This document shows positions 38,035-50,310 of a DNA stretch of 64,000 nucleotides, in pieces. The first letter of the stretch is position 1. Each line of letters starts with the position of its first letter. The DNA is from Citrus sinensis (lineage: Eukaryota > Streptophyta > Magnoliopsida > Sapindales > Rutaceae), in contig NC_068559.1 of NCBI RefSeq assembly GCF_022201045.2, forward strand, positions 2,268,501 to 2,332,500, written 5' to 3'. The position numbers and the translations under genes are program-made. The notes beneath the pieces are model-generated. The model did no database searches. It worked only from the letters and a program-made list of their open reading frames with translations, and had not been told where the DNA came from.

Positions 38035-39729
38035 ACTCTTCAAATAAAATTTTACTTTTTATTTGAAGAATCATATTAATATTAAATATTCTAAAAGATA
38101 CATAATTTAGATTCTTTAAATAAGATTTATTTCTAATTCTTTAATATTATCAAGTGAGTTTTTTCCTCTTTTATTAATATTTTATTATTATTTATTGAAA
38201 AAATAAGACTGCAATAATTATTATTTATATTTTCTTTCAAAAATATGACAACAATTCAAATTGATAGTAGAAAAGATTTTATTAAAATAATATTAATTTA
38301 TTCTAATTTGATAAATTTCTTTAAAAAAATTATATTCTTTTATTTATTTATTTGCCACCTTAAGAAGTAAATTAATTTTTAAAGAATAAAATTTTAAAAG
38401 ACTTTTAAAGATGCTCTAAGCGACACTTTTTATTTTATTTATTTAATTGTTTTGGTCACGACTCATGTGGGAAATCATTTTTTTCGACTTTTGACTCTTT
38501 TCGATGGCCCCCATCAAAACTTTGTTCGAGATGGTGGTCTTTTACATGTGACACACTACTAGTACGATGTTGACAAAATTCACATATTTTTAATTTTTTT
38601 AATCATATTTTAAATTTTGAGTGATATGAAATAATAAAGGCTCAATAACTATTTACTGTATGACTATAAAAAAAAATAATTATTATCATATCGTCCTATG
38701 AGATAATATAACATCATCTACCATATTGGTTAAAATATAAATTTTATATCTCAACTTTTCATGCCTAACATTCTTTTTAAAGTTTTGTTCTCAATATGGT
38801 AATTGTTTTATTTTTAAGTAAAATGCAGTCGTCTAAGTATAGTTACTACCATAATTAGTACAATTTCAATCAAAATGTATCTGATGAGATTTTAGTTAAT
38901 TGGTATGATTGTGATGTTTCCCTCAAATTGAACAGGCCTATTCTAGTTCTATTAAGGGAAAAAAATGCAATAGAAAAAATCTAAATGAAGGGTAAAAAGA
39001 TGGGTAAATTTCAACTCAATTTTTTTACCCTTGTCTCCCTAAAATTTAAACTGAAAGAGCTAACTACTCAATAAATATAAAGCAGAAATGAAATTGCATT
39101 AAAACCTTAAAACCAATAATTTAAAAATTAAAAAAAAAAAAAAAGAGAGAGAGAGACCATAATATGGTGCGTTATAGTCTCAAGCGTACATACAATTTGG
39201 GGCGAATGGAATCTCGACCAAGATGTGACACAGTCATGACCCATGACGTAGGGTTGAAGGGCTAAAAGTCCCTGCTACCAAGTGATGGATCATATTTTGG
39301 TAATTAAACAAAAATAATAATATTGATTAAGTTTAAAAATTTTTCAAAGGGAAGTCTAGAAGAAGAAATTTTCATACTGTTGTTAGCGGGTCATAGCTTC
39401 AAAGCATGGAAAATTCTTCAAGGTTCAAATCAAGAATTGGCAAGTCTTCCTCTAGACTAAGAAAAATAGTTGACTTTTAAAGGAGACCGCGACCTGGTCG
39501 TGTTTTCATGTTTCATGGGTTCTTTCTCTTTGTATACCGTGTAGAAGAGACACATGTTACTTTGAATATACAAGTATTTTTTTTTTTTATAACTACCATT
39601 TACTTGGAAGCATACTGATCAGGCAAAGATTTGGAAACCCGGCCGCCGTTTAAATTAATTTTCTCCATTACAAGCCAAATTAGCAAAGTGAGCAAAAAAA
39701 AAAAAAAAAATTAACTAGAAAGCCAGGCC
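38035..39729. other. AT-rich intergenic and WRKY55 upstream region
   Basis: Contains several TTGAC cores (near 38491, 38573 and 39470) and a poly-purine run at 39125-39156. No gene is seen. The right end is the 5' leader of the WRKY55-like gene. Confidence 0.45.
39470..39475 (+). promoter_or_regulatory. W-box (TTGACT) upstream of WRKY55-like gene
   Basis: TTGAC[C/T] is the known WRKY binding core. This one lies about 255 bp before the start codon, and cross-regulation among WRKY genes is common. Short motif, so only suggestive. Confidence 0.35.
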
Positions 39730-41824
39730 ATGGAGGAGATCTTTTCTTTGATCCTTAATGGATGCAAGTTAGCTAAAGACCTTGAAGCTAACCTACCAAA
39801 CATTGCAAATCAACCTGAAACGATTTCAAGATCATGTGATGAAATCATTAAGAGCTTCTGTGCAGCTAAGGAAAGGTTGAATGCTGCTCATCATCATCAA
39901 GCTCCTGCAGCTTTGTTTTATCCGCCCGCCGCGGCCGCTGAGACATTATTTCATGAGCAGCAGCAGCAGCAGATCATTGATGCAAGTTTGCAGGAATGGC
40001 TAAGGTCTAGTGTGACGCAAACAATGAGCTTAATGCAAACGCAGCACTTCGTTGGGAGAACCCCATTTCATATCGGTGAAATGGGTGCAAAAGAAATGGA
40101 AGGAACTTCAACGACAAGATTGAGAAGCTTTGGAGGAGATCATCATCATCATAACGTTCAGCCAATGGATGTTTCAGATTCTGGCAGAGCTTCATCATCT
40201 TCGCAGCCGAGGCATCGAAGAAGGTACATATATATTGACATTAACACGTATTTATGCTTCTTCATCTGAGATTAATTAATGTATCCATTAGCCCACGAGC
40301 GCGCAGTATAGGGTTCGAGCTCCCATATCATAGGCACCTGTCCCATGAATGGGGATAGATATACTTATATTTATGCCCAGTCATGGCCTCAAAATGAGCC
40401 TAAAACATGCTCAGATTACCGTTTCATTAAGCCTTTGATTGATGTCAATTAGTGTGATATGTGATGAAACTTATTGGATCATTGCATCGATCAAATTCTG
40501 ATGTAACCTAAATTTTTAGGTGACTTGTGCTTTACTCACAATGACTTGGATCCATCGGCAAACCCTACAGCAATTTCATGGGAATTGCTATTGCCGAAAG
40601 GGAAATGCTTGTAAAAGATACAAAAAGCATTTCCATGCTATTTCTTAGAAAATACTATTACATAGTGCTATGTCTCATGATGTTACCATATTTATTATTA
40701 TTATAATTGTTATTGTTATTTTGGCAGCATATGAGCAACAAATATATTCTCCAGGTTGTATGATATGTAATGTCCAATTTGGTTGTTTATGTATAGTGGG
40801 AACGCGAGAACGACGACAGTACCGGCGCCGCAGATCGGAAATACAGAAATTCCGCCGGAGGATGGCTACACTTGGAGAAAATATGGCCAGAAAGAGATTC
40901 TGAATTCAAAGTATCCGAGGTACGAAATTAGTCAGAGCTAGAAAGCTAGTCCATGCACTATGAATTTTGAACAATGATTAATGAAATATTATTTGACACA
41001 TTCAATGTTCAAAGCACATGAAGAAAGATTGCGCAGCAGTTTAAAAAAGATCCAACGACTTTGATTGAAACCGCTCTATTTATTATCAACTTCTCCTTTT
41101 TGTTTTTCAAAATGTTTGATCATAATAATCATGCTCAAATTTGACTGAGTATGCATGCGGGTAATCGAGATTGACCAGTTAATTAATTATTTACTTTTGA
41201 TCCTGCGGTAAACTATGAAGACTCCTTGATTATTAATTAACTAGTCGTTTACCCCACCAAAAATTAACATCTAAGAATGTTTGAAAAATCAAATACCTAA
41301 ATTAATTAAAATTAATTTAGTCATAACAAGGAGACTAACCATTATTGTTAATCATTACTTTAATTTTCAGGAGTTATTACAGGTGCACGCACCAGAAGTT
41401 GTACAAATGCCCAGCAAAGAAGCAAGTGCAGCGGCTGGATGATGACCCCTCCACATTTGAAGTAGCGTACTATGGAGACCACACGTGTCACATGTCGGCA
41501 ACGGCGCCGTCGATGGTGCCCGCGTCATCATCAGCAGAAATCACACAAGGGATGACGACACAGCAGAGTGTCACCGTGCAACAACCTTCATCAACAAGCA
41601 ACATTGGCCGATGGCTCACAATGGACGTAGCTGCCGGAGGTTCAAGCACCGGTGCCGGTCCCTCGACCGTTCGATACGAAAGAGAGGTTCCCGGAGATTA
41701 CTTGGTGGCAAATATGGCTGATGCGATGTTTAATTCCGGTAGCAGCAGCAGCAACAGCATGGAATTTCTCTTCTCTTCTTCCAACGTAGAAGAGAAAGGG
41801 CACCCTGAAGACAAGAAAGAGTAA
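39730..41824 (+). CDS. WRKY55: Group III WRKY transcription factor, WRKY55-like
   Basis: DNA-binding regulator in the nucleus; Arabidopsis WRKY55 is connected with senescence, salicylate and defence. Exons 39730-40223, 40797-40919 and 41371-41824 give 357 codons (356 residues). The N-terminus MEEIFSLILNGCKLAKDLEANL is a typical group III leading helix. It is followed by Gln- and His-rich runs. The WRKY domain reads [17 protein letters not shown], with an intron at the conserved R codon, then a finger C-X7-C-X23-H-X-C (CTHQKLYKC ... DHTC), which defines group III. The tail is Ser/Thr-rich. It is convergent with a second group III WRKY at 44695-46032, the same pairing as Arabidopsis WRKY55/WRKY54. 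Confidence 0.93.
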
Positions 41825-44694
41825 CAACCTAATTTACACAATTGATTTCCTTAACCTTTCGTCTTTTTGATTGCTAGCTAATAGCTATAGGGCTAACTAG
41901 TTAATTTAATTTGCACCATTTATGATATCTTGAAAAATGGCACCCTCGAGTTGCCACGCATGTTGCTTTTATTCATTCCCGTTAACACGAATTTTGATTT
42001 TAAGTCTTGAGTTAGCTTAAATGAGAATCACACTTGTCTTTTAAAACTATTCAGCTGCCTGCTATAACTTCAACACTCTTTTAAGATATGTATCTTATTG
42101 TCTTCAGGGAGCTTTCTGTTGCTAATAGAAAAACTAGATAAAACTTTAATGGTGCGCACAAGTTTCATCAATGATAAGATGATTATGATTCATGATTATG
42201 GGATCCAGAACACAATTGTGACTAGATGCTTTAAAGACACTAAACCCCACAGCACGAGTGTACCATCAATTAAATTTTTGTCAATTTCTGGACAATGTCC
42301 AAGTTGTGGGACGTAATCCGATCCAACAGAAGATATATTAAATTTGGAATCAATCTCTAATAATTTTCTCCCACTTTACCTTTCGAACACGCTGCTGGTT
42401 CCCCGGGAAAACGTTAATTCGCTTACCCTTTTAAACACGGTTGCTGCATGCGACAGACAGCATAGGAATCGCCCATCAGCACTTTCTGTCAATTCATGTC
42501 TCGGTATTGACACAGAAAGTTAATCGTGCGAGCAAGTTGATAAATCCGGGGAGAACGATATTAGCGGCGCTGAAAAACATGGGAGAAAATTCGACTAACG
42601 ATTCCTTAATCTTGAAAGCGCAATTAATTTGTTCTAATGGTTCCAACATGATACGAACATTTTGGTTTCATTAATGCCTGAACGATGAGCACATATGTAA
42701 AATATTATTTACTCAATCAGATCCGCTAATTAAGGCTTGCTATATTCGACACTTAAACTTTTTCCACTCCTTTTCTTGTATCCCTCTCAAAAGCGAAACC
42801 ACCACCACCACCACTACCACCACGTTGTCATTATCATAATAATAATACTTAATAAATTAATTTCAAACTAAATATATATAATATGTCCCTGATTTTTTTT
42901 ATTGTACATTCATATTCATCCATCATTATTGTTTTCTTTACGCTTTTTAATTTCATATGAGAAGCTATTATTATATTCTATTTGCTATTATGATGAGTTG
43001 CCATATAAACATAATACAGCCATACAATCCAGTTAAAGGATTATCAAGTGACTAATTCACTCAACAGTATTAAATTAACAAAATTATTAAATGCACATTT
43101 TGTCTGTATGTTGGCAACCAAACTTATTTGGTTCCTCATTGGAAACCCAAAACAGTAACAGATCCAGTAACCAACCAATTTCTGACAAACAATCTGATAC
43201 CATTCACAGGACATTTGTGGATCATTGTGATTGGTCTAGAAAGGAAATCCGCTACAGTATTGGATTCTCCTTTGAGGTGTGGCGCCCCCTTGAGAAGGCC
43301 AAGAAGTGCCGTGTTTTAGGGCTTATCACCCGTCCCCAAATATCTGTGAGTTTCACGATCACTATTGTAGAGTGGGTGATGTGATAACCGTTGATGAGTT
43401 TTAGTGTGAGGACATCTTTACACATCAAACAGGGATTCATCATTCCTCAGCCACATATTGCTGTCTCTGTACTTCATAAAAATTCATATCATGAACATGG
43501 TATTATCTTTATAAATTAATAATTATTAATTTATCGATAAATTAATAAATTAAATCAATATTCACTAAATTAATATATTTTTAACTTATTAATATTCAGT
43601 AAACTATTTTTTTAAAAAAAATCGAACCTAATTCTGCTTAGTCAGTGTAAAATCGTGGCTTCATATTGAATGCCGTTTACTTTGACATATGATGCATCAA
43701 GCAAGTTCCAACTTGCAAACTGATTGAAAATAATCAAATTAATTTAAAGTTAATCGCGTCCACTAATATCATACGTTCCATCAATTAAATATCAACAAAG
43801 CAATTAACAAAACAACTTGCATGTTTAATCCCTGTCAAAATCACAACATATTTTGTACAGATTTTTCCACAATAAATTCCAGAAGAGATTATTATAATCC
43901 ACAGAAGCCACCTACGACGCTTTTGCTACTATTTTAGTCCCCAGTTATAATTTTTCAAAATAATGATTGTTATTTGTGCTTGATGATCACTTATTTGATA
44001 AATCTAGTATTTCAGAATAAAATAATTACTCAAAATCAGAAAAACTAGCTAGTACTTTCCCTGCTTTGAGTACATATATATATATATATACTTCCCCTGA
44101 GGTTTGAGCATATTTAACTTAACACAATTCAGAAGCTAACCACAAGATGCCTAACAAAATCTCATCTCACAGAGTTTGCTTTGTGGGCAGATTATAATTT
44201 TCATGCTGCAGTGTGATGGATCACATATTAAGAGAAGTATGTGAAAAATACTCTATTTTAACGTTAAAAAAAAAAGTGTCTTATTGTTATTATTATTATT
44301 TTGAGATCAGAGTAAAAGAAATGATTGATCATTTTCGAATACACTCACTTTCATGTTCTCCATAGAGTTATTAAATAATCCCAAAGCTTATTTAATTAAT
44401 TAACCTCCAAAATTACATTCAAAGTGGAGTAGCATTCATGACATTGGAGATAAAATAAAATTATTTTTTTAATTTTAAAAAATTGTCCAGTCGCCTTAAG
44501 TTACTTCGCAGTTTTTCTTTTCTTTTTCGTTTTTTTTTTTTCTGTAGTAAAATTTGGAGGCTAATCATAATTAATGTATGGAAATTCAAGAAAAGCAAAA
44601 AGGATGGAGTTTTGTTATTCCACAAAAGTAATTATACTAGTGTACAAGGAATGGCCAGTGGGTTAACTGTGCTTAATTGAACTTTACAAGAATC
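41825..44694. other. Intergenic between the convergent WRKY genes
   Basis: AT-rich, with a CCA microsatellite near 42797-42823 and an AT dinucleotide run at 44074-44090. Short ORFs near 43090-43390 look random. I recognise no gene or transposon end. Confidence 0.45.
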
Positions 44695-46032
44695 CTAAAA
44701 GATTCCGCTGTCATCAAAATGAAACCCATGCTCAAAATCATTGTACATGTCCAAGCTATGAGAAGAGATCATCTTGTTATTGTTACATGAAAACACCATG
44801 GCTGCTGCTTCTGGCTCATCAGATGATTGAAAAGAAACAAAATCTTCCCACGCAATTGAATCCAGAGAGGACAAATCTTGATGATCTGTGCTTGTTGTCT
44901 CTTCCTTGCATTCTTGTTTGATTTCTTCTGTCGGGATGCTAGACGAGGAACTCACTACAAAAGAACCACCAGTGCTAATAGTACTACCCCAATTAGGCTC
45001 AGAACTTTCAGCCACAATTTGTGGGAAGCTGATGATATCTCTGCAGGTATGATGGCCTATGTATGTTGTATCATACATTTGTGGATCATCGTCTCTTCTT
45101 TGAACTTGTTTCGTTGCCCGGCAGCCCTGCACATACTTATGCGTACACCTGAAGTAGCTCCTGTAATCAATAACAATAAAGATCTATTCATAGTTAGCCA
45201 TCAATAGTTAATAACATTCACAAGGCGCTGCTATATACAGAATTACACAAGATAAAAAAATACTCCTCTATCATCAAAAAAAAAAAAAAAAATTACACAT
45301 AAAATTTATAGCGACTCATTTTTTAATGTGGGAGCATTAGGTTCACTTTCAGTCGCTCACTAGATCATTTCTAATCACCTTGGATGTTTAGTATTGAGGA
45401 TCTCCTTTTGGCCATATTTTCTCCATGCATGACCATCATTACTGGTTGAAGAAACTACTGTCCATGTTTGCGAATTTTTCCTGCAAACCAAATAATTTTA
45501 GTAAGTTTTGTTATTGCAGAAGCCAAATCACGGACCCAACTGCTCAAAATAACAGATCATTGAATAATCAAATAAGTTTACAGCTCATATGAGATTAGGC
45601 ACTATTTTAGTTACCCACAACCACAAGTAAGTTAATAAAAGAAACAACTTTAATAAAAAGTTAATCTTACTTTCTCTTGTAGCATCCTCTCTTACTGACA
45701 CTGTCCTTCGCCGCCGGCCTCTTCTTACTCTCCCCGGAATCTTCCGATCTCCGGCGATAGTCATCGGAATTAACATTACAAGAATTCGCCTGCTGCTGCT
45801 GATACTTCTCATGATCATCATCACAAGAAGTAGTAACAGTAGTACCGAGCACAGAAAGAGTCTGAGTGAAAGATCTCAAGATCTTCACAACAAGATCCTC
45901 AGCCGAAACCAACCCATCTTCTTCAAAGGGCTTTTGAAGGAGAACCTGAAGCTGGTGGGCAAATTTCTTACCCTTCACAAGCTCCTTCGCCATCTTTTCC
46001 CTAGATGTTTTCTCTGAACAAAGAGTGCCCAT
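44695..46032 (-). CDS. WRKY70: Group III WRKY transcription factor, WRKY54/WRKY70-like
   Basis: Nuclear DNA-binding regulator; WRKY54 and WRKY70 of Arabidopsis act in salicylate signalling, SA/JA balance and senescence. Exons on the minus strand are 46032-45671, 45480-45379 and 45160-44695, giving 310 codons (309 residues). A Lys/Arg-rich stretch ([10 protein letters not shown]) precedes the domain. The WRKY core is [18 protein letters not shown], followed by C-X7-C-X23-H-X-C (CTHKYVQGC ... HHTC). The tail is acidic and Ser-rich. The intron after the PR codons is the standard WRKY intron. By position it corresponds to Arabidopsis WRKY54; by sequence WRKY70 and WRKY54 cannot be told apart by eye. 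Confidence 0.92.
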
Positions 46033-48735
46033 CTTGCTACCTCACCTTTATTTTTTATTTTTTTTTATTATCTTTTTTAACAGTTTCTCTTTTGGGCTTT
46101 TTGTGCGTGTAATGGGGATGAATTGATCGATATATATATATGAGTAAGTGGTTTAGATATATGATGCGGTTTTTGTTAAAGATAAAGGTGATGAGGAAAG
46201 AGAGAAGCAATAAAGAGGAAGATGTAAGGAAGGAAAAGAAAAGAAAAAAATTCATCCCACATTCATCCTATTGCTTACTAAGCTGTGCTTGCGTTTGCTT
46301 GCTGATGCATTGATGATGTTAATTTTGTCCAATTATACGTATAATCGAATATAGATAATATCATTTGGGTCCTTGATTTTTTTTTATAATTTCTCAATTA
46401 GAAAGATGAAGACTAAAGAGAAACTCGACCATCCCTATTGAAAGGACTGAAATATCCTCATCGTTTGGTTATATTTATTACTTCTATCATGATGGTTAAG
46501 TCCACTAATCCAGTTTTTGATACTTTAAATCAAATCATTTTGAACCTACCGATAGGTAGAATCTTGGCTTTGAGACACATTTGCAGCATATGGAATTTAA
46601 ACAAAATCTTTGTTTGTAAAAATGTAACTTAGGGAATATGATGTTATTATCCCAATTTATTACTACGTTTGGATAATTTTTGGTGGTGCGCTATGAGTTT
46701 GTCTTGTTTTGATATAGGGAGCCTCTAAGTTACATGTATTGTAATTTACACTCATTTTCCTAAACAGTAGGTAGTATGGGGTTCACTCACTATTCATATG
46801 AGTGGTATAAATTACAATACACGTAACTTAGCACTTACTTTTGATATAAACTATATAAACGTATACGATTCTCAATTTTAATGCCAATAATCATTTTCAT
46901 CAAATTAATGGAACAATCGATTTCATAATTTTCATTCTAACAAAATCAAATTGGGAGCTACTTTGAATTGCAACATAGGCTTTTGGAAAATCCAAACAAT
47001 TTTAATCTCAATAACCGGTTATGTTCATTTAATCGAAATTCAAACATTACGATGGTGATGATGAAAAGGTTTTAAATTAAACTGTTTTTGGTCTAACAAT
47101 AATATCCTGATGTCCCCATAATCCCAAATACATTCTTATTTATTGGCCAAGTGTGGTGTACTTCTAGAGACTTAACAATTAGACAAAATGAGTATTATTT
47201 TCTTTTCTAAATTCAAACTTTATTATAAAATTTTCCAATTGTGTCTTTCTAACGTTATCAAGCGAGATTACAAAATTCAAAGTCAAGCTAAATAAGATGT
47301 CCGCAATGCTGATAACAGCAAGATAAGATCTGATATTTTTTTTAAAAAAATTAAATTTTTTTTTTCCTTGCAGCACCAATTCACTTTTCCACACTTTTCA
47401 TGACCCATTAAAATTTTATTGACGGCAAGAAGCTAAAATTGTCAAAAAGCTAAGAGTAGTGATGATAGGCACCCCTACAAAAAGGCGAAACGGCAGCTGA
47501 AATTTGCGTTTTGGACTTTGTAAAAAGCAAACCCAAAACGACTCAATTTTTTTGTCGTTTCAACCGTACACCCAAAAGCCAAAATAATTCAGACCACACA
47601 GCTATTAACAATCTCAGCTACCACGAGCAGAGAGCCATATCCACCGTCGCAATCAGCCAACACCGGCGAAAAAACGAGTGCGACCACTGCGGCGGCTTCC
47701 TTGCCGGAACAAGCAGCCGCTTCACCGGTGGAGCGAGGAATGGCGGAACATGATTTTTTTTTGGGATTTTTTAAGAGAAAATTGAAACAGTGATTCACTT
47801 TGTAAATTTTGAATTGTTACTTAAAAAAAACGTTTTTTTTTTCTTTTTTTGGTATTTTGACAGTGGATAATTAATTTCCCATAGAAAATAGACACAACTT
47901 GGACAACGACCGAGGATCTGGCCATGTTTTCCCCGAAGAATTGAAGTATCGTGTCCTAAATCAGGTTCAATGAATCACAACTATCAATGTAAAAATTTGA
48001 GTATAATCTAATGCAACTTTAGTTTTAGATTAACTAAATCTAATCCCATTTGGCCTGCTACTTAATCATAATCAAATGTGACATTATTGGAGGTTTACAT
48101 TATATTAATTTATATGGCCCTGTAGACCAAACTCAACAAACCGAATCTGCAATGTCGTTTTCTTTACAAAATTTTTGAACTACGGAAATGCCACGGTAAA
48201 ATATATTAACGCTGAGAATCAGAGAGTAATTTTGGTGGAGGGATAAAAAAAAAAATTGAAAAAGAAGTTGGGATTGGATTACTTTTATTACTCAATTTTA
48301 ATTTGGTATAAATAAAATGAATTTATTTAGCTAGCTTTTCATTTAATGAGATAAAAACTAGAATTTTATCTCAAGTGATTTTAGTAAGTATAAATCTTCC
48401 TTTCCGAAAAGTCATACTAAATAACTAATTTAAATGACATCTCATACCGTGTCCTTAATATGTTCCGCCACGTCAGCAATGTGAATAACCTAGAAATGGT
48501 ACACAGTAAAAACGTCTTCCATGTGTTGAATGTGGAAAGAGCATGTCATATCTATGATCTAACATGTAAACGACAGCATATAGTTTCAACTCCGGAGTAA
48601 AATTATTACAATATGTCGGATATAATATGAACGTGTAAATAACTTTTCATACACATTCCATAGGCCTTTATGACATATCATTTATATAACTTTAAATCCT
48701 TAATTAACATTGTTCGAGTGAGTCCAATTGATAAA
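46033..48735. other. Upstream region of the WRKY54/70-like gene and intergenic DNA
   Basis: AT-rich. TTGAC cores on the minus strand occur near 47282 and 47443. A local GC-rich patch at 47590-47750 contains short ORFs on both strands that I could not support as a gene. No transposon ends were recognised. Confidence 0.4.
46130..46141 (-). promoter_or_regulatory. Possible TATA box of the WRKY54/70-like gene
   Basis: An AT-alternating TATATATATA run about 100 bp upstream of the start codon, a plausible TATA position for a plant promoter with a short leader. Composition alone supports it. Confidence 0.35.
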
Positions 48736-49598
48736 AAATTAAGTTATAATTTTTTTTTTTTTGGATAGAAAAGTCATGCTTTCATTGATTTAAAGTGAAA
48801 ATAAACACATAACTTTTGATGGCACGTTATTCATCCATACGACAGGTTCTTTGCATCCTACAGCCCGTTTAGCTAAGGAATGGGCATTAGTATTACATAT
48901 TCTAGAAGTGTGTTGAATCTGAACCTTTTGAAAATCTTTCCTCCTATCTTGAATGCCGGATGCCATCCAACTTCTTCTTGGCAATCTGTTTAAAAAATAA
49001 CATATGATAAGTCTGCTTCCTTTGCTATTTGCATTCCTCATTCAATGGCTTTAGCTTCTGCAAATGTCATATTATCATAATACTTGGAGCTTTTCGTATA
49101 AACTACCACAATCTTACCTCCGGAATCTCTAATTACTGTTCCTAGTCCCGCTCTCTGATTTTCCACATCAATAGCAGGATCTACATTGGCCTTAAATTAC
49201 CCACAAGGTGGGGGTCTCCACTGATTTTTATTAGAAGGTTTCTCAATTTCTGTGCTTGATCTTCAGTTTAACTCTCTTGAAGGAGTCTATTATTGCTTCT
49301 GTTTCGGCCAAGGACAGAAGAGGATTTGACCTTTTTCTTTCAAAAAGAAAACGAGCTATTGCATTCCACGCATGACGCAACCCACTAAATACATACCTGC
49401 AATTCTTTATCTGTCTTCCTCAGATTCTACAATGTATTTAAAACAAAACTCATCCTATCTTTGTCCTGAAAAACTGACATGTATTGATCATCAAAATGAG
49501 CAAGCGTCCAGATTTTATGAGCTGCCTTACAATCAAATAAGGCATGTGGTATGTTTTCCATACCTTTTCTACATATTTGGCACATGAGTGTTTGTAAT

Positions 49599-50176
49599 TA
49601 GGGATGACAATTTGACTCAGCCTGAATTTTGGCTCGATTAACCAATCCAAAATTTTTGGACTTTTTTTGGACTTTGACCCGAATTTTTGGGTCCCATGTT
49701 GAGATTGGGGCAAAAATTAAGGTTTGATCAATTTTGGGGTAGGGTTCAAGCCCTAACCGAACTAACTTGACCAAACCTGACCCTAAATTAAAAAAAAATT
49801 ATGGATTTTTAGGTTTTTGGAGGAAATATATATTTTTTCTTGGTGCAATGCATTATTTATATAGGGAATTTTTTTTTTTGTTGAGTGGTGGAATTGTGTG
49901 TTTTTATTTGTATAAGATATTAGTTTTTTTCCCTTTTTTTATGAAAAATTATGGACATATAATGGTTTTAGAACAAAACAATTTTGTTTTTACATCATTG
50001 ACAAACAATGCAAAATCGGACAAAGCAAAATGAAATTGGACAAATAAAGTAAAATATTTAAGGTAGGGAGAAAGCACTCTGTGGTATTTTTTTTGTGTCG
50101 GGCCTTCAATTTCAGTAATCGGGTCAAGCTCGAGCTTGGCTAAACCTGAGCCCAACCCGACCAATTGCCATCCTTA
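49599..50176. mobile_element. hAT-type MITE inside the LINE, 578 bp
   Basis: Ends are TAGGGATGACAATTTG and, inverted, TAAGGATGGCAATTGG. It is flanked by a perfect 8-bp duplication TTTGTAAT (49591-49598 and 50177-50184). Removing it restores the LINE reading from the KKILQ region to THVCQIC. It contains GACCCGAA and CGAGCTTGG type subterminal motifs and no transposase. Confidence 0.9.
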
Positions 50177-50310
50177 TTTGTAATATCTTTTTTCTCCAAA
50201 TATTTTCAGCAGTAGGTAACATATTTTTTACTACTCTCCACAAAAAAAAATCTTTATCATTTATGGCAATAAGAGGTTTCAAATTATCTTCTACTAACTG
50301 AAATACTAAC

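Noticed and set aside
40285..40345. tRNA-like A-box and B-box words (TAGCCCACGAG, GGTTCGAGCTCCC) in WRKY55 intron 1, possibly a SINE head
   Set aside because: Spacing between boxes is too short, and no tail, target duplication or cloverleaf could be made out.
42450..42520. Sequence with a miR156*-like look (GCACTTTCTGTCAATTC)
   Set aside because: No complementary arm carrying the mature miR156 sequence was found nearby, so no hairpin precursor.
43091..43384. 97-residue ORF between the WRKY genes
   Set aside because: Composition is unremarkable, no family resemblance, and it overlaps another ORF in a different frame; treated as chance.
47511..47753. 80-residue plus-strand ORF in a GC-richer patch, with an overlapping minus-strand ORF at 47589-47798
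   Set aside because: No recognisable domain, no splice partners and both strands open over the same stretch; not enough to call a gene.
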